Below, piece after piece: positions 51,244-63,747 of a stretch of 64,000 nt of DNA. Each line of letters starts with the position of its first letter. The stretch's first letter is position 1. The position numbers were made by a program, and so were the translations under genes. Source of the stretch: Nocardioides glacieisoli (lineage in GTDB: Bacteria > Actinomycetota > Actinomycetes > Propionibacteriales > Nocardioidaceae); assembly GCF_004137245.1 (NCBI RefSeq), contig NZ_SDWS01000002.1, forward strand, positions 434,001 to 498,000, written 5' to 3'. The notes beneath the pieces were generated by a model. It ran no database searches, had not been told where the DNA came from, and saw only the letters and a list, made by a program, of their open reading frames with translations.

Positions 51244-51966
51244 ATGGTCGTTGCTGGCCCCACCCGTGTGCTCTCGCCACACCTGTTGGTGGCGCAGGCG
51301 GTCGCGGCTGCCCTCAGGTCGACCGGCACCGCCGCGGAGGCGCGGTCGTGGGAGTCGGTCATGGACGAGTCCGCGTCGCTGTCGGGGACCAGGCCCGCCG
51401 AGAGGTGCCTGCTCGTGGTGATCCTGGACGGACTCGACAGGGGACGAGCGGTCGACGACCTCGCCCGCGTGGTGGCGAGCGGGCAGACGCACGTCCTCAT
51501 CGTCACCTCCCGCAGCGGCGCCGTGCAGTGGGGTGGTGCGGCAGACGACGACCTGCTCGACATCACCTGGGTCCAGTCGTTGCCCGAGCTGGCCGACGTC
51601 GTGCAGCACATCCGCTCGGGAGGGACCGCTCTCGATCCGGCAGACCGACGTGAGCTCCGCGCGTCATGGCACCAGGCCCTCGAGCGACGCCGCACGGCCA
51701 GGTCGCTGATCGACAGCCTGTCGCCTCAGCAGCGCGCCGTGCTCGAGCTGCTGGCCTCCGGCCACCGGGTCAAGGAGGTCGCCAGGATCATGGAGGTGAC
51801 AGACGGCACCGTGCGCAGCCACGTGCGCGTGCTGCGCTCCAAGCTCGGCGCCAGGACCCAGATCGCCGCGGTGGCGATGCTGCACCAGCTGGGTGATCCG
51901 GTGTCCGGCGTGCCACGCCCACGGGCTGCTCCTCCTGGCGACTCGGGGCTCGGCACGCGTCGATAG
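51244..51966 (+). CDS. Orphan LuxR-family regulator
   Basis: A 240-residue protein. The N-terminal part resembles a receiver-like or Rossmann domain (CLLVVILDGLDRGRAVDDLA, HVLIVTSRSG) but lacks a convincing phosphorylation site. The C-terminal LuxR HTH is LSPQQRAVLELLASGHRVKE then VARIMEVTDGTVRSHVRVL. AGGGAGG lies four bases before the ATG at 51244, favouring it over upstream starts. It is divergent from the histidine-kinase operon and may regulate the same cluster. Confidence 0.83.
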   Translation: MVVAGPTRVLSPHLLVAQAVAAALRSTGTAAEARSWESVMDESASLSGTRPAERCLLVVILDGLDRGRAVDDLARVVASGQTHVLIVTSRSGAVQWGGAADDDLLDITWVQSLPELADVVQHIRSGGTALDPADRRELRASWHQALERRRTARSLIDSLSPQQRAVLELLASGHRVKEVARIMEVTDGTVRSHVRVLRSKLGARTQIAAVAMLHQLGDPVSGVPRPRAAPPGDSGLGTRR

Positions 51967-51976
51967 GGTGCCGTCC

Positions 51977-52747
51977 ATGATCGATCCCACCACCCTCGAC
52001 GACCACGCCTTCGCTGTCTGGGCGGCCGAGCGGGCCGGTGCCGTGCTGCTCGACGTACGCGCCGGGGCGGAGGCCGACGGTCTCGAGGGCAAGGCCCTCA
52101 AGGACGCCGGCGACGCCGCCGCGCAGGCCGAGCTCGACCGGGTGCTGACCCAGCACCGTCCCGACGACTCGGTGCTCTCGGAGGAGGCCGCCGACGACAA
52201 GTCGCGGCTGACCGCGCGCCGCGTGTGGATCATCGACCCCCTCGACGGCACCCGCGAGTTCTCCGAGCCGCCGCGTGACGACTGGGCCGTCCACGTCGCG
52301 CTGTGGGAGGACGGGGAGCTCGCCGCCGGAGCCGTCGCCCAGCCCGCGCTGGGGGAGACCTTCAGCACCGGCCGGCCGCTGGTCGTGCCGCCGCGCACCT
52401 CCGAGCGCCCGCGCATCGCGGTGTCCCGCAGCCGTCCGCCCGCCTTCGTCGAGGCCCTCGCGGCGGAGCTCGACGCCGAGCTGGTGCCGATGGGCAGCGC
52501 CGGCGTGAAGGTGATGAGCGTCGTGCGCGACGTCGCCGACGCCTACGTCCACGCCGGCGGGCAGTACCAGTGGGACAACGCCGCCCCGGTCGCCGTCGCC
52601 CGGGCGGCCGGCCTCCACTGCAGCCGCGTCGACGGCTCACCGATCGTCTACAACGAGGACGACACCTCGCTGCCCGACCTGATCGTGTGCCGGCCCGAGC
52701 TGGCCGAGCAGATCATCGAGTTCGTCCGCCGCCACGGCACCGACTGA
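51977..52747 (+). CDS. cysQ: 3'(2'),5'-bisphosphate nucleotidase (CysQ-like)
   Basis: A 256-residue inositol-monophosphatase-superfamily enzyme. The metal site motifs are LSEEAADD, WIIDPLDGTREFSE and QYQWDNAAPVAVARAAG. The DPLDGTREF form is typical of CysQ, which removes PAP made by sulfotransferases and in sulfate assimilation. Other family activities, such as inositol phosphatase, are possible. TAGGGT ends seven bases before the ATG, so the mRNA is probably leaderless. The sulfotransferase-like gene at 16026 would produce PAP. Confidence 0.87.
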   Translation: MIDPTTLDDHAFAVWAAERAGAVLLDVRAGAEADGLEGKALKDAGDAAAQAELDRVLTQHRPDDSVLSEEAADDKSRLTARRVWIIDPLDGTREFSEPPRDDWAVHVALWEDGELAAGAVAQPALGETFSTGRPLVVPPRTSERPRIAVSRSRPPAFVEALAAELDAELVPMGSAGVKVMSVVRDVADAYVHAGGQYQWDNAAPVAVARAAGLHCSRVDGSPIVYNEDDTSLPDLIVCRPELAEQIIEFVRRHGTD

Positions 52748-52796
52748 GGCCTCATATCCGCTTGCGGCCCCCGATCGGCATTGCGACGGTGGGCGC

Positions 52797-53216
52797 ATGA
52801 CCTCCTTCGTCTCGCACACGACCGTCGACTGCCACAACGCCTACGAGCTCTCCGAGTGGTGGAAGTCCCTGCTGGGCTATGTCGACCGCGAGGGTGACCC
52901 CAACGAGCCCGGGCACGAGGAGTGCGAGATCCACGACGCCGAGACCGGGCACACCATCCTCTTCCTCGAGGTCCCCGACACCGAGCTGCCGGCCAAGCGG
53001 ATCCACTTCGACCTGCGCCCCCGCGAGGGCAGCCGGGACGCTGAGGTCGAGCGGGTGCGCGGCCTCGGCGCGACCGAGGTCGCCGACCAGCGCGGACAGT
53101 ACGGCCCGGGCACGGGCTGGGTCGTCCTCGCCGACCCCGAGGGCAACCAGTTCTGCATCCTGCGCTCGCAGGCCGAGGTCGACGCCGGCCCGTCGCCTTC
53201 CGACGCGACTGACTAG
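52797..53216 (+). CDS. VOC (glyoxalase-like) domain protein
   Basis: A 139-residue protein of the glyoxalase/bleomycin-resistance fold with paired beta-alpha-beta units: TVDCHNAYELSEWWKSLLGY, then TGHTILFLEVPDTEL, KRIHFDLRPREGSRDAEVER and the closing WVVLADPEGNQFCIL. Metal ligands could be the His in KRIHFDL and the Glu in DPEGNQF. The substrate is unknown. The last four bases overlap the convergent transglycosylase gene. Confidence 0.85.
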   Translation: MTSFVSHTTVDCHNAYELSEWWKSLLGYVDREGDPNEPGHEECEIHDAETGHTILFLEVPDTELPAKRIHFDLRPREGSRDAEVERVRGLGATEVADQRGQYGPGTGWVVLADPEGNQFCILRSQAEVDAGPSPSDATD

Positions 53217-54184
53217 GGCAGCCGCTCCGGGTGGGCGGCGACGTACGCCTTCACGGGCACGGGTCGCCGCTCGGCGTACCCCTCCGGCAGCCACACGCTC
53301 CCCACCTCGGTCAGGTAGTAGACCTGCCAGGCGAGGTAGCCGCCGAGCTGGCGCGGGTCGCGCTGCATCGCGCGGGCGTGGAGCGTGATGGCGCGGACGT
53401 AGGCCCACGAGTTGTTGTAGCGCCACAGCGCCGCGCCCCTGTCGCGGGCGAAGCCGTTGGCCCGCAGCAGCCGGCCCGCAGCGAGGATCGAGTCGTGCGC
53501 GTCGTCGATGTCGCCGCCGGCGCCGTAGATGTCCCACGTGGTGGGGATGAACTGCATCGGGCCCTGCGCGCCGGCCACGGACGTGCCCCTGATCCGGCCG
53601 AACGCGGTCTCGACCATGTTGATCGCGGCGAGGTACTCCCAGTCGACGCCGAACCGGCGCTCCGCCTCGCGATAGCTGCGCAGCAGCACGCGCTCCGACG
53701 CAGGCGGTACGATCCGCCACGCCGGCAGCTCGTCAGCGAGGTCGGTGCTGGAGCTCGGGTGCATCGACCTGAGCTCGCGCCGCGCCGCGACGTTGGCCCT
53801 CAGCCAGGCCCGGTTGCCGGGACCGAGCAGGTCGAGGACCCTCGGCAGCCACGCCGGGCGGAGGGCGACCTCGCGGACGGCGAGCTGGGCGGTGTGCCCT
53901 GCGGCGGCCAGGAGGTCGGCACCGGGGTCGTCGGCGCGGATCACCCGCTGGGCGGCGCCCACCGTCTCCGCAGCCTCCGCCGCGGTGGTGGGGCGAGCCG
54001 GCGTGCCGGCCAGCGCGGGTGCCAGCGCGTCGGGTACGTCGTCGGGCGCGGCCGCCGACCGCCCGCTCGTGGCGGCGGGCCGGGGATCGTCGGCCGGGTC
54101 CTGGGCCGGACCGGTCGGACCACCGCAGGCGGACACCGCGAGCGCGCACGCGCAGACCAGCGTCGGGAGCAGCCTGCGGGTCAT
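53213..54184 (-). CDS. Lytic transglycosylase lipoprotein
   Basis: A 323-residue lipoprotein. The signal peptide ends in the lipobox AVSAC (Cys20), then an Ala/Pro/Asp-rich linker to about residue 90. The catalytic domain has the SLT pattern: YLAAINMVETAFGRIRGTSV with the catalytic Glu, AGAQGPMQFIPTTWDIYG and AAGRLLRANGFARD then ALWRYNNSWAYV. It would cleave peptidoglycan glycan strands outside the membrane. The ATG at 54184 begins directly at the signal peptide. Confidence 0.9.
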   Translation of the reverse strand: MTRRLLPTLVCACALAVSACGGPTGPAQDPADDPRPAATSGRSAAAPDDVPDALAPALAGTPARPTTAAEAAETVGAAQRVIRADDPGADLLAAAGHTAQLAVREVALRPAWLPRVLDLLGPGNRAWLRANVAARRELRSMHPSSSTDLADELPAWRIVPPASERVLLRSYREAERRFGVDWEYLAAINMVETAFGRIRGTSVAGAQGPMQFIPTTWDIYGAGGDIDDAHDSILAAGRLLRANGFARDRGAALWRYNNSWAYVRAITLHARAMQRDPRQLGGYLAWQVYYLTEVGSVWLPEGYAERRPVPVKAYVAAHPERLP

Positions 54185-54238
54185 GCCTCCACCCTCACAC
54201 GGACCGGCGGAATGGGGGGAGGCAGGAGGGGAGACGCG

Positions 54239-54271
54239 GACGACCCCCGGCAGGGTCTGCCGGGGGTCGTC
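54239..54271 (-). terminator. Hairpin terminator of the Ig-like gene
   Basis: GACGACCCCCGGCA (54239-54252) and TGCCGGGGGTCGTC (54258-54271) make a perfect 14-bp stem with a 5-base loop, 20 bases past the stop of the minus-strand gene at 54291. It has no T run. Confidence 0.75.
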
Positions 54272-54290
54272 GTGCGGTCTGCGCGTCAGG

Positions 54291-54956
54291 TCAGCCAATG
54301 AAGGTCTTCCAGACGAAGCCGTTGGCGAGGTACTTGTCGTCGCCCTTGACGACGAAGCTCCAGTACCAGGTGCCGCCGCGGCGCGGCAGGGTGATCTTGT
54401 ACTTGCCGGCCGAGGTCGTCTTGATGGTCTTGAACTTCTTGTAGCCCTTGTTCTGCTTCTTCGAGACCTTGATGACGATCTTCTTCTTGCCGTAGTCGGG
54501 GGTGACCTTGCCCTTGAGCACGAAGCCCGAGCTCGGGTAGGTGATCTTGCGGGCGACCTGCACGGTGAAGGTGGCCGACTCGCTCGGCTGGTAGACGTCA
54601 CCGTTGAACGAGGTCGCGCCGCTGTAGGCGACCTTGTAGGTCGTGCCGGCCTGGGGCTTGACGTCCGTGAAGTACGCGTAGGCGCCCTCAGTGGTGGCGA
54701 CCGGGACGAACGAGGCGGAGCCTGCCTCCTGCGCGAGGAGCGTGGTGGTGCCGCCGGACGGGGCAGAACCTGTCTGCGAGTCGACGTCGACGTCGACGGA
54801 CAGGGTGTCGCCGTAGATGATCCGCGTCTCGGTGGGCGCGGCGACGACCGAAGTGGTGTAGGTGGCTGCCGCCTGGCTGGGTGCGGCGATGGCGATCGGC
54901 GTGAGGCCGACCAGTCCTGCGGTGACCGTCCAGGTCACGATCCGAGTGATGCGCAT
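54291..54956 (-). CDS. Secreted Ig-like repeat protein, unknown function
   Basis: A 221-residue exported protein. Signal peptide MRITRIVTWTVTAGLVGLTP then AIAAPSQA. It is followed by two beta-sandwich-like segments: RIIYGDTLSVDVDVDSQTG with GTTTLLAQEAGSASF, and SSGFVLKGKVTPDYGKKKIV with VSKKQNKGYKKFKTIKTTSAGKY, ending in GGTWYWSFVVKGDDKY. The second resembles the Lys-rich Ig-like surface domains common in Nocardioides secreted proteins. The role is unknown, perhaps surface binding. Confidence 0.8.
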   Translation of the reverse strand: MRITRIVTWTVTAGLVGLTPIAIAAPSQAAATYTTSVVAAPTETRIIYGDTLSVDVDVDSQTGSAPSGGTTTLLAQEAGSASFVPVATTEGAYAYFTDVKPQAGTTYKVAYSGATSFNGDVYQPSESATFTVQVARKITYPSSGFVLKGKVTPDYGKKKIVIKVSKKQNKGYKKFKTIKTTSAGKYKITLPRRGGTWYWSFVVKGDDKYLANGFVWKTFIG

Positions 54957-55068
54957 GTCCCCGTTGTTCCTCTCGAGAAGAAGTCAGAATCAGGTGAAGT
55001 CAGCTGTGATCAGGGTGCTACCCCGTGACGCGTGGGACAAACCCACGCCCCCGTAGACTTATCACCTC

Positions 55069-55090
55069 CCCCCGTCCGGCCGGACGGGGG
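55069..55090 (+). promoter_or_regulatory. 22-bp perfect palindrome in the mfd leader
   Basis: CCCCCGTCCGG followed directly by its complement CCGGACGGGGG. It lies 55 bases before the mfd start and about 10 bases after a TAGACT box (55054-55059), so it is probably near the 5' end of the transcript. It could be an operator or an mRNA hairpin. A second small hairpin, GCGTGGG/CCCACGC, precedes it. Confidence 0.45.
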
Positions 55091-55144
55091 CCTTTGTGCA
55101 TGCCTGTCGCCCCCACCCGTCGTCCGACCCCCGAAGGAACCCCT

Positions 55145-58695
<3,551 letters not shown>

Positions 58696-58699
<4 letters not shown>

Positions 58700-59379
58700 G
58701 CAAGACCCGCCTGATGACGGCCGCGCCCACCTGGTTGACCGTGGGGGTCGCCGGGCTGCTGCTCACCGGGTGCGGCAGCGCCGCGCCGGGGGTCGCCGCC
58801 CAGGTCGGCGACGAGGAGCTCACCGTCCGCGACATCGACTCGGCCACCGCGCACTACTGCACCTCCGTCGAGGAGCAGCTCGAGTCGCCGGTCCCGATGA
58901 GCTTCGTGCGGCAGTACGTCGTCCAGCTCCTCACGCTGCGCTCGCAGGCCGACCAGGTCGCCGACGACTACGGCGTGACGGCGGGCTCGAGCTATCAGAA
59001 CGACGTCGCGCAGCGTCAGGGCACCGCCGCCACGCTGCCCGAGGAGGTGCGCGACGACTACATCCAGCTCACCTCGACGCCCGCCTACGCCCAGGACATC
59101 GTCGACCAGATCGGCGCGATCACCCTCGAGGACCAGGGCATCGCCGACCCGACCAGCGACCAGGTCACGCAAGCCGGGCTCGACGTCTTCAACCAGTGGC
59201 CCGACGCCAACGGCATCGACATCGACCCGCGCTTCGGTGCGGCCAGCGTGGACGGCGTGCTGTCGCCCATCGACACCAACACCTCCGTCGCCGTCAGCGA
59301 GATCGCGAAGTCGGGACTGGCCGAGCAGCCGGACCCCGCCTACGCCGAGACGCTGCCGTCGACCCAGCGCTGCGGCTGA
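58696..59379 (+). CDS. SurA-N-like lipoprotein
   Basis: A 227-residue exported protein. Lipobox GLLLTGCGS, then VAAQVGDEELTVRDIDSATAHYC, which follows the SurA/PrsA N-terminal chaperone pattern of a helix after xxVGDxxIT. No peptidyl-prolyl isomerase domain is visible. It would act at the outer face of the membrane as a folding factor. The GTG at 58696 overlaps the mfd stop (GTGA), a conserved arrangement next to mazG in this group. Confidence 0.8.
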
Positions 59380-59382
59380 CGC

Positions 59383-59775
59383 GTGGCGATGACGGGCTCG
59401 GACGGCTCGCAGCTGGAGGCCTTCGCCGACCAGATGCGAGTGCTCCAGCGTGAGTGCGCGTGGAAGCGCGAGCAGACCCACACCTCGCTGATCCCCTACG
59501 TGCGCGAGGAGGCCGAGGAGGTCGTCGAGGCGATCGAGTCGGGCGACCCGGCCGCGCTGTGCGACGAGCTCGGCGACCTGCTGCTCCAGGTGGTGATCCA
59601 CGCCGTGATCGCCGAGGAGGCCGGCGAGTTCACGCTCGACGACGTCGCGCGCGGCGTACGGGCCAAGATGGAGCGTCGCAACCCGCACGTCTTCGGCGAC
59701 GCCGTCGCCACCACGGTCGACGAGGTGATGGCGCTCTACAACGCCGCGAAGGCGGCCGAGAAGGCTCACCCCTAG
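59383..59775 (+). CDS. mazG: MazG-family nucleotide pyrophosphohydrolase (short)
   Basis: A 130-residue single-domain MazG. The metal-binding core REEAEEVVEAIESGD then LCDELGDLLLQVVIHAVIAEE is intact. The entrance motif reads CAWKREQTHTSLIPY where CPWDxxQTH is usual, and the C-terminal motif is RRNPHVFGD instead of RHPHVF. Full-length MazG has two such domains; this form is about half. It would hydrolyse aberrant NTPs. GTG start three bases after the lipoprotein stop. Confidence 0.88.
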   Translation: MAMTGSDGSQLEAFADQMRVLQRECAWKREQTHTSLIPYVREEAEEVVEAIESGDPAALCDELGDLLLQVVIHAVIAEEAGEFTLDDVARGVRAKMERRNPHVFGDAVATTVDEVMALYNAAKAAEKAHP

Positions 59776-59781
59776 CCCGAA

Positions 59782-59840
59782 TAGTCCGCTGCAGAAAGCC
59801 GCTGCCGAGGCCCGGACCAGCGGCTTTTCGCAGCGGACTA
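59782..59840. terminator. 23-bp hairpin between mazG and the AraC-type gene
   Basis: Left arm 59782-59804 (TAGTCCGCTGC, then AGAAAGCCGCTG) pairs with 59818-59840 at 21 of 23 positions around a 13-base loop. It separates convergent genes and probably ends both transcripts. Its right arm contains the stop codon (59838-59840) of the minus-strand gene. Confidence 0.7.
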
Positions 59841-60263
59841 CCGCATCAGCGACTCGGGATCCGGTGAGAACGCACTGACGTACGCCGCCGCGACAGAGGG
59901 CCGGTCGTCGTACGACGCCCAGGCCGGCAGCAGGATCCCGTCGGGCGGGTGGAAGTGGACGTCGCCCGGTGCGTCGATCTCCCACGTCCCCGGCTCGGCC
60001 CGCCACTCGGACGGTGATGCGCCGAGCTCGCGGCGGAAGGCGCGGACGAAGACGTCGTAGCCCCGGAAGCCGCAGTCGGCGGCGATGTCCTGCAACCGCA
60101 GGTCGGTCTCCTTCGCCAGCCAGGCCGCGCGTTCGAGCAGGAGGCGGTCCCGGAACCGGGACGCCGACTCGCCCGCCATCGCCCGGCGGATCCGCGCGCC
60201 TGCCTCGTCGTCGGCGCTCGCGCGGTCGACGAAGGCGGTGAAGTGGTCGGCGGCGGTGGACAC
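59838..60263 (-). CDS. AraC-type HTH protein (short)
   Basis: A 141-residue protein. Residues 1-90 contain an AraC-type double HTH: RFRDRLLLERAAWLAKETDL, RLQDIAADCGFRGYDVFVRAF then RRELGASPSEWR. The C-terminal 50 residues (PGDVHFHPPDGILLPAWASYDD) may be a small ligand part. There is no usual N-terminal effector domain. The GTG at 60263 has GGAGG five bases upstream. It starts 11 bases after the secreted beta-propeller gene in the same direction, so they form an operon. Confidence 0.77.
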   Translation of the reverse strand: MSTAADHFTAFVDRASADDEAGARIRRAMAGESASRFRDRLLLERAAWLAKETDLRLQDIAADCGFRGYDVFVRAFRRELGASPSEWRAEPGTWEIDAPGDVHFHPPDGILLPAWASYDDRPSVAAAYVSAFSPDPESLMR

Positions 60264-60274
60264 GTCGGCCTCCG

Positions 60275-61681
60275 TCAGCGGCGTACGACGAGGCGCGCGC
60301 GGTTGTCGGTCGGCTGGAAGCCGAGCATGGTGAGCCCTTCCGGCGTCACGAACCCGGTGATCTGTGGACCGAGGTCGACGGTGGGGAGCCGCGTCGTCCG
60401 GCCGTCGGGCCGGATCCGGCGCACGCGAGTGACGATCGGGCCCTCGGGGTCGCCCGGTGTGCCGGTGTCGACCGGCCGGTGGCCCCAGGCCACGATCCCG
60501 CGCCCCTCGTCGTCGACCCAGGCGGTGGGGCCGTGGATCCACTTCACGTAGTCGTTGTCCCAGGCGACGAGCCCGAAGTCCTCCACCCGGCCGAGGCGCC
60601 CGCGCCGGTCCCACGCACGTCCGTAGCTCTCGTACTCGTAGTCGTCCATCGAGATCCAGGTGACGAAGGAGTCGCCCTGCGCGCTGGTCGCGATCGAGGT
60701 GTAGCCGTAGTGGCCGTCCCGGATCACGGTCTCGCGGCTGGCGGACCCGTCGGACCTCCAGACCCGTGCGACGAGCTCGTTGCCACCGTTGACGCTGTCG
60801 TAGCGGACCCACAGCACGCGCGCGTCCTGCCGGCCGTCGAGGGTCAGCGTGGGGGAGTAGCTCTCGAGTCCGGGCTGCGCGGTGTCGAGGATCGTGCGAT
60901 CCGTGACCCGACCGCGCCGGTCGATCCGGACGGCGCTGATGTCGCCCTCCGTGCCGCCCTCGTGCAGCGGATCGTCGTTCCCGGACACCCAGAACGACTT
61001 CTCGCCGGCGACCACGTCGGCTGCGATCCCGGTCAGGCCGAGGTCGGTGGCGCCCGAGAGCGTCCCGTCATCGAGCACCCGGCGCAGGAGCATCTGCTGG
61101 GGCGCGGTGGCGTTGTCCGGGTAGAGCCGCGGCTGCAGCCACACGGCGACCGCGGTGCCGTCGGGGGTCATCGCGACGCTGTTGAGCCCCGTCTCGGAGC
61201 CCTCGCCCCAGACCAGCTGGGCGGGCGGCAGCGCACCGCGTCGCGGCACGCGCCGCACCCACGGTCGGTAGCCCGCGGTCTCCACGCGGTACTCGGTCCA
61301 GCCGACGACCATGTCGCCCTTCGCGTCCACCGCGATCTTGACGGTCGACACGTCGTCGAGGGAGGAGTAGACCGTACGGATCGGCCCCAGCCGTCCGTCG
61401 CCGCGGATGCGGCGCACCCGGATGTCGGCGCGGACCACCGGGTCCTCGTAGGGCTGCGCGGCCGGCTGCACCACGGTGTGGGACACCCACGCGAGCACCG
61501 TCCGGCCCCTGCCGTTGCTGGCATACGACGGCGGCTGGGAGGTCGTGCCCTCGCGCGGGTCGACCACCCGTGGCCGGGACCAGCCGTCGTCTCGCTGCGC
61601 CGACGTGGGAGCGGCGGCCACCACTCCCGGCCCGACCAGCAGGAGCGCTGCGCACCACCGTGCGACGTACCGAGACTGCAT
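60275..61681 (-). CDS. Secreted probable beta-propeller protein
   Basis: A 468-residue exported protein. Signal peptide (RWCAALLLVGPGVVAAAPTSA) then a chain of repeated blade-like units, each with a hydrophobic strand and a Gly-x-Asp turn: GDMVVGWTEYRVE, GTAVAVWLQPRLY, DARVLWVRYDSVNGG, DSFVTWISMDDYE, RGIVAWGHRPV. The spacing of about 50-60 residues suggests a seven-blade propeller. Function is unknown. It lies upstream of the AraC-type gene in one operon. Confidence 0.78.
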   Translation of the reverse strand: MQSRYVARWCAALLLVGPGVVAAAPTSAQRDDGWSRPRVVDPREGTTSQPPSYASNGRGRTVLAWVSHTVVQPAAQPYEDPVVRADIRVRRIRGDGRLGPIRTVYSSLDDVSTVKIAVDAKGDMVVGWTEYRVETAGYRPWVRRVPRRGALPPAQLVWGEGSETGLNSVAMTPDGTAVAVWLQPRLYPDNATAPQQMLLRRVLDDGTLSGATDLGLTGIAADVVAGEKSFWVSGNDDPLHEGGTEGDISAVRIDRRGRVTDRTILDTAQPGLESYSPTLTLDGRQDARVLWVRYDSVNGGNELVARVWRSDGSASRETVIRDGHYGYTSIATSAQGDSFVTWISMDDYEYESYGRAWDRRGRLGRVEDFGLVAWDNDYVKWIHGPTAWVDDEGRGIVAWGHRPVDTGTPGDPEGPIVTRVRRIRPDGRTTRLPTVDLGPQITGFVTPEGLTMLGFQPTDNRARLVVRR

Positions 61682-61775
61682 GGATCCCCCTTCGCCGGTC
61701 CGTGCACCCTAGGGACCGTGCGCGCGGGCCACCACCCCCTCGCGGACACCCCGGCGACGTGCGGCCGCGACGTGA

Positions 61776-63098
<1,323 letters not shown>

Positions 63099-63117
63099 TC
63101 GGGGCAGACTGTCCCGC

Positions 63118-63747
63118 ATGCCTTCCCAGCGTCGTACGTCACGCGGTGGGCCCGGCGGCAACGGATCACGCGGACCGAGGCAGGGCAGCACCACGCGCCC
63201 CGGCGACCGTTCGACGCGGCCGCGCACCACGGCGACGCGCACGCCCGTCGCGACGGCCGCGGACATCGGCAGCCAGCGTCCGGTGCGACCCGCGGCGCGG
63301 CAGACCGCACGCCGACCCCGCTTCACCGGCCGCGCGGCCGTGCTGGTCCTGGTGCTCGCCGTGCTGACGGTGTCCTACGCGTCGTCGCTGCGCGCGTACC
63401 TCCAGCAGCGCGCCCACATCGGTGACCTGAAGTCGCAGATCGCGGAGCGCGAGGCCAGCATCAACGACCTCGAGCGCGAGAAGCAGCGGTGGGACGACCC
63501 GGCCTACGTCAAGGCGCAGGCGCGCGCCCGGTTCGGCTACCTGATGCCCGGCGAGGCCGGCTTCGAGGTGATCGGCGTCGACGGCAAGCCGCTGGAGGCG
63601 CAGGCCTCCCTCAACGACCCGTCCGACGTGATCAAGACCGTGCCCAAGGCGTGGTGGACCGCCGCCTGGGAGTCGATGGAGCTCGCCGGCAACCCGCCGC
63701 CGCCCGGCGAGGAGCCGGCCGACCTGATCGACGGCAGCAAGCAGTGA
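63118..63747 (+). CDS. FtsB/DivIC-like septum protein
   Basis: A 209-residue divisome protein. Residues 1-75 are a basic, Arg/Thr/Gly-rich cytoplasmic tail. One membrane helix (AAVLVLVLAVLTVSYASSL) follows, then an extracellular coiled coil (GDLKSQIAEREASINDLERE then KQRWDDPAYVKAQARARFGY). The YVKAQARARFGYLMPGE stretch is the family hallmark. It acts with FtsL and FtsQ in cell division. It is followed by DUF501 with a GTGA overlap, the usual order after eno in actinobacteria. Confidence 0.9.
   Translation: MPSQRRTSRGGPGGNGSRGPRQGSTTRPGDRSTRPRTTATRTPVATAADIGSQRPVRPAARQTARRPRFTGRAAVLVLVLAVLTVSYASSLRAYLQQRAHIGDLKSQIAEREASINDLEREKQRWDDPAYVKAQARARFGYLMPGEAGFEVIGVDGKPLEAQASLNDPSDVIKTVPKAWWTAAWESMELAGNPPPPGEEPADLIDGSKQ

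Noticed and set aside
34171..51966. Integrative element or prophage
   Set aside because: No integrase, transposase, phage gene or flanking direct repeats were seen, although the gene content is accessory.
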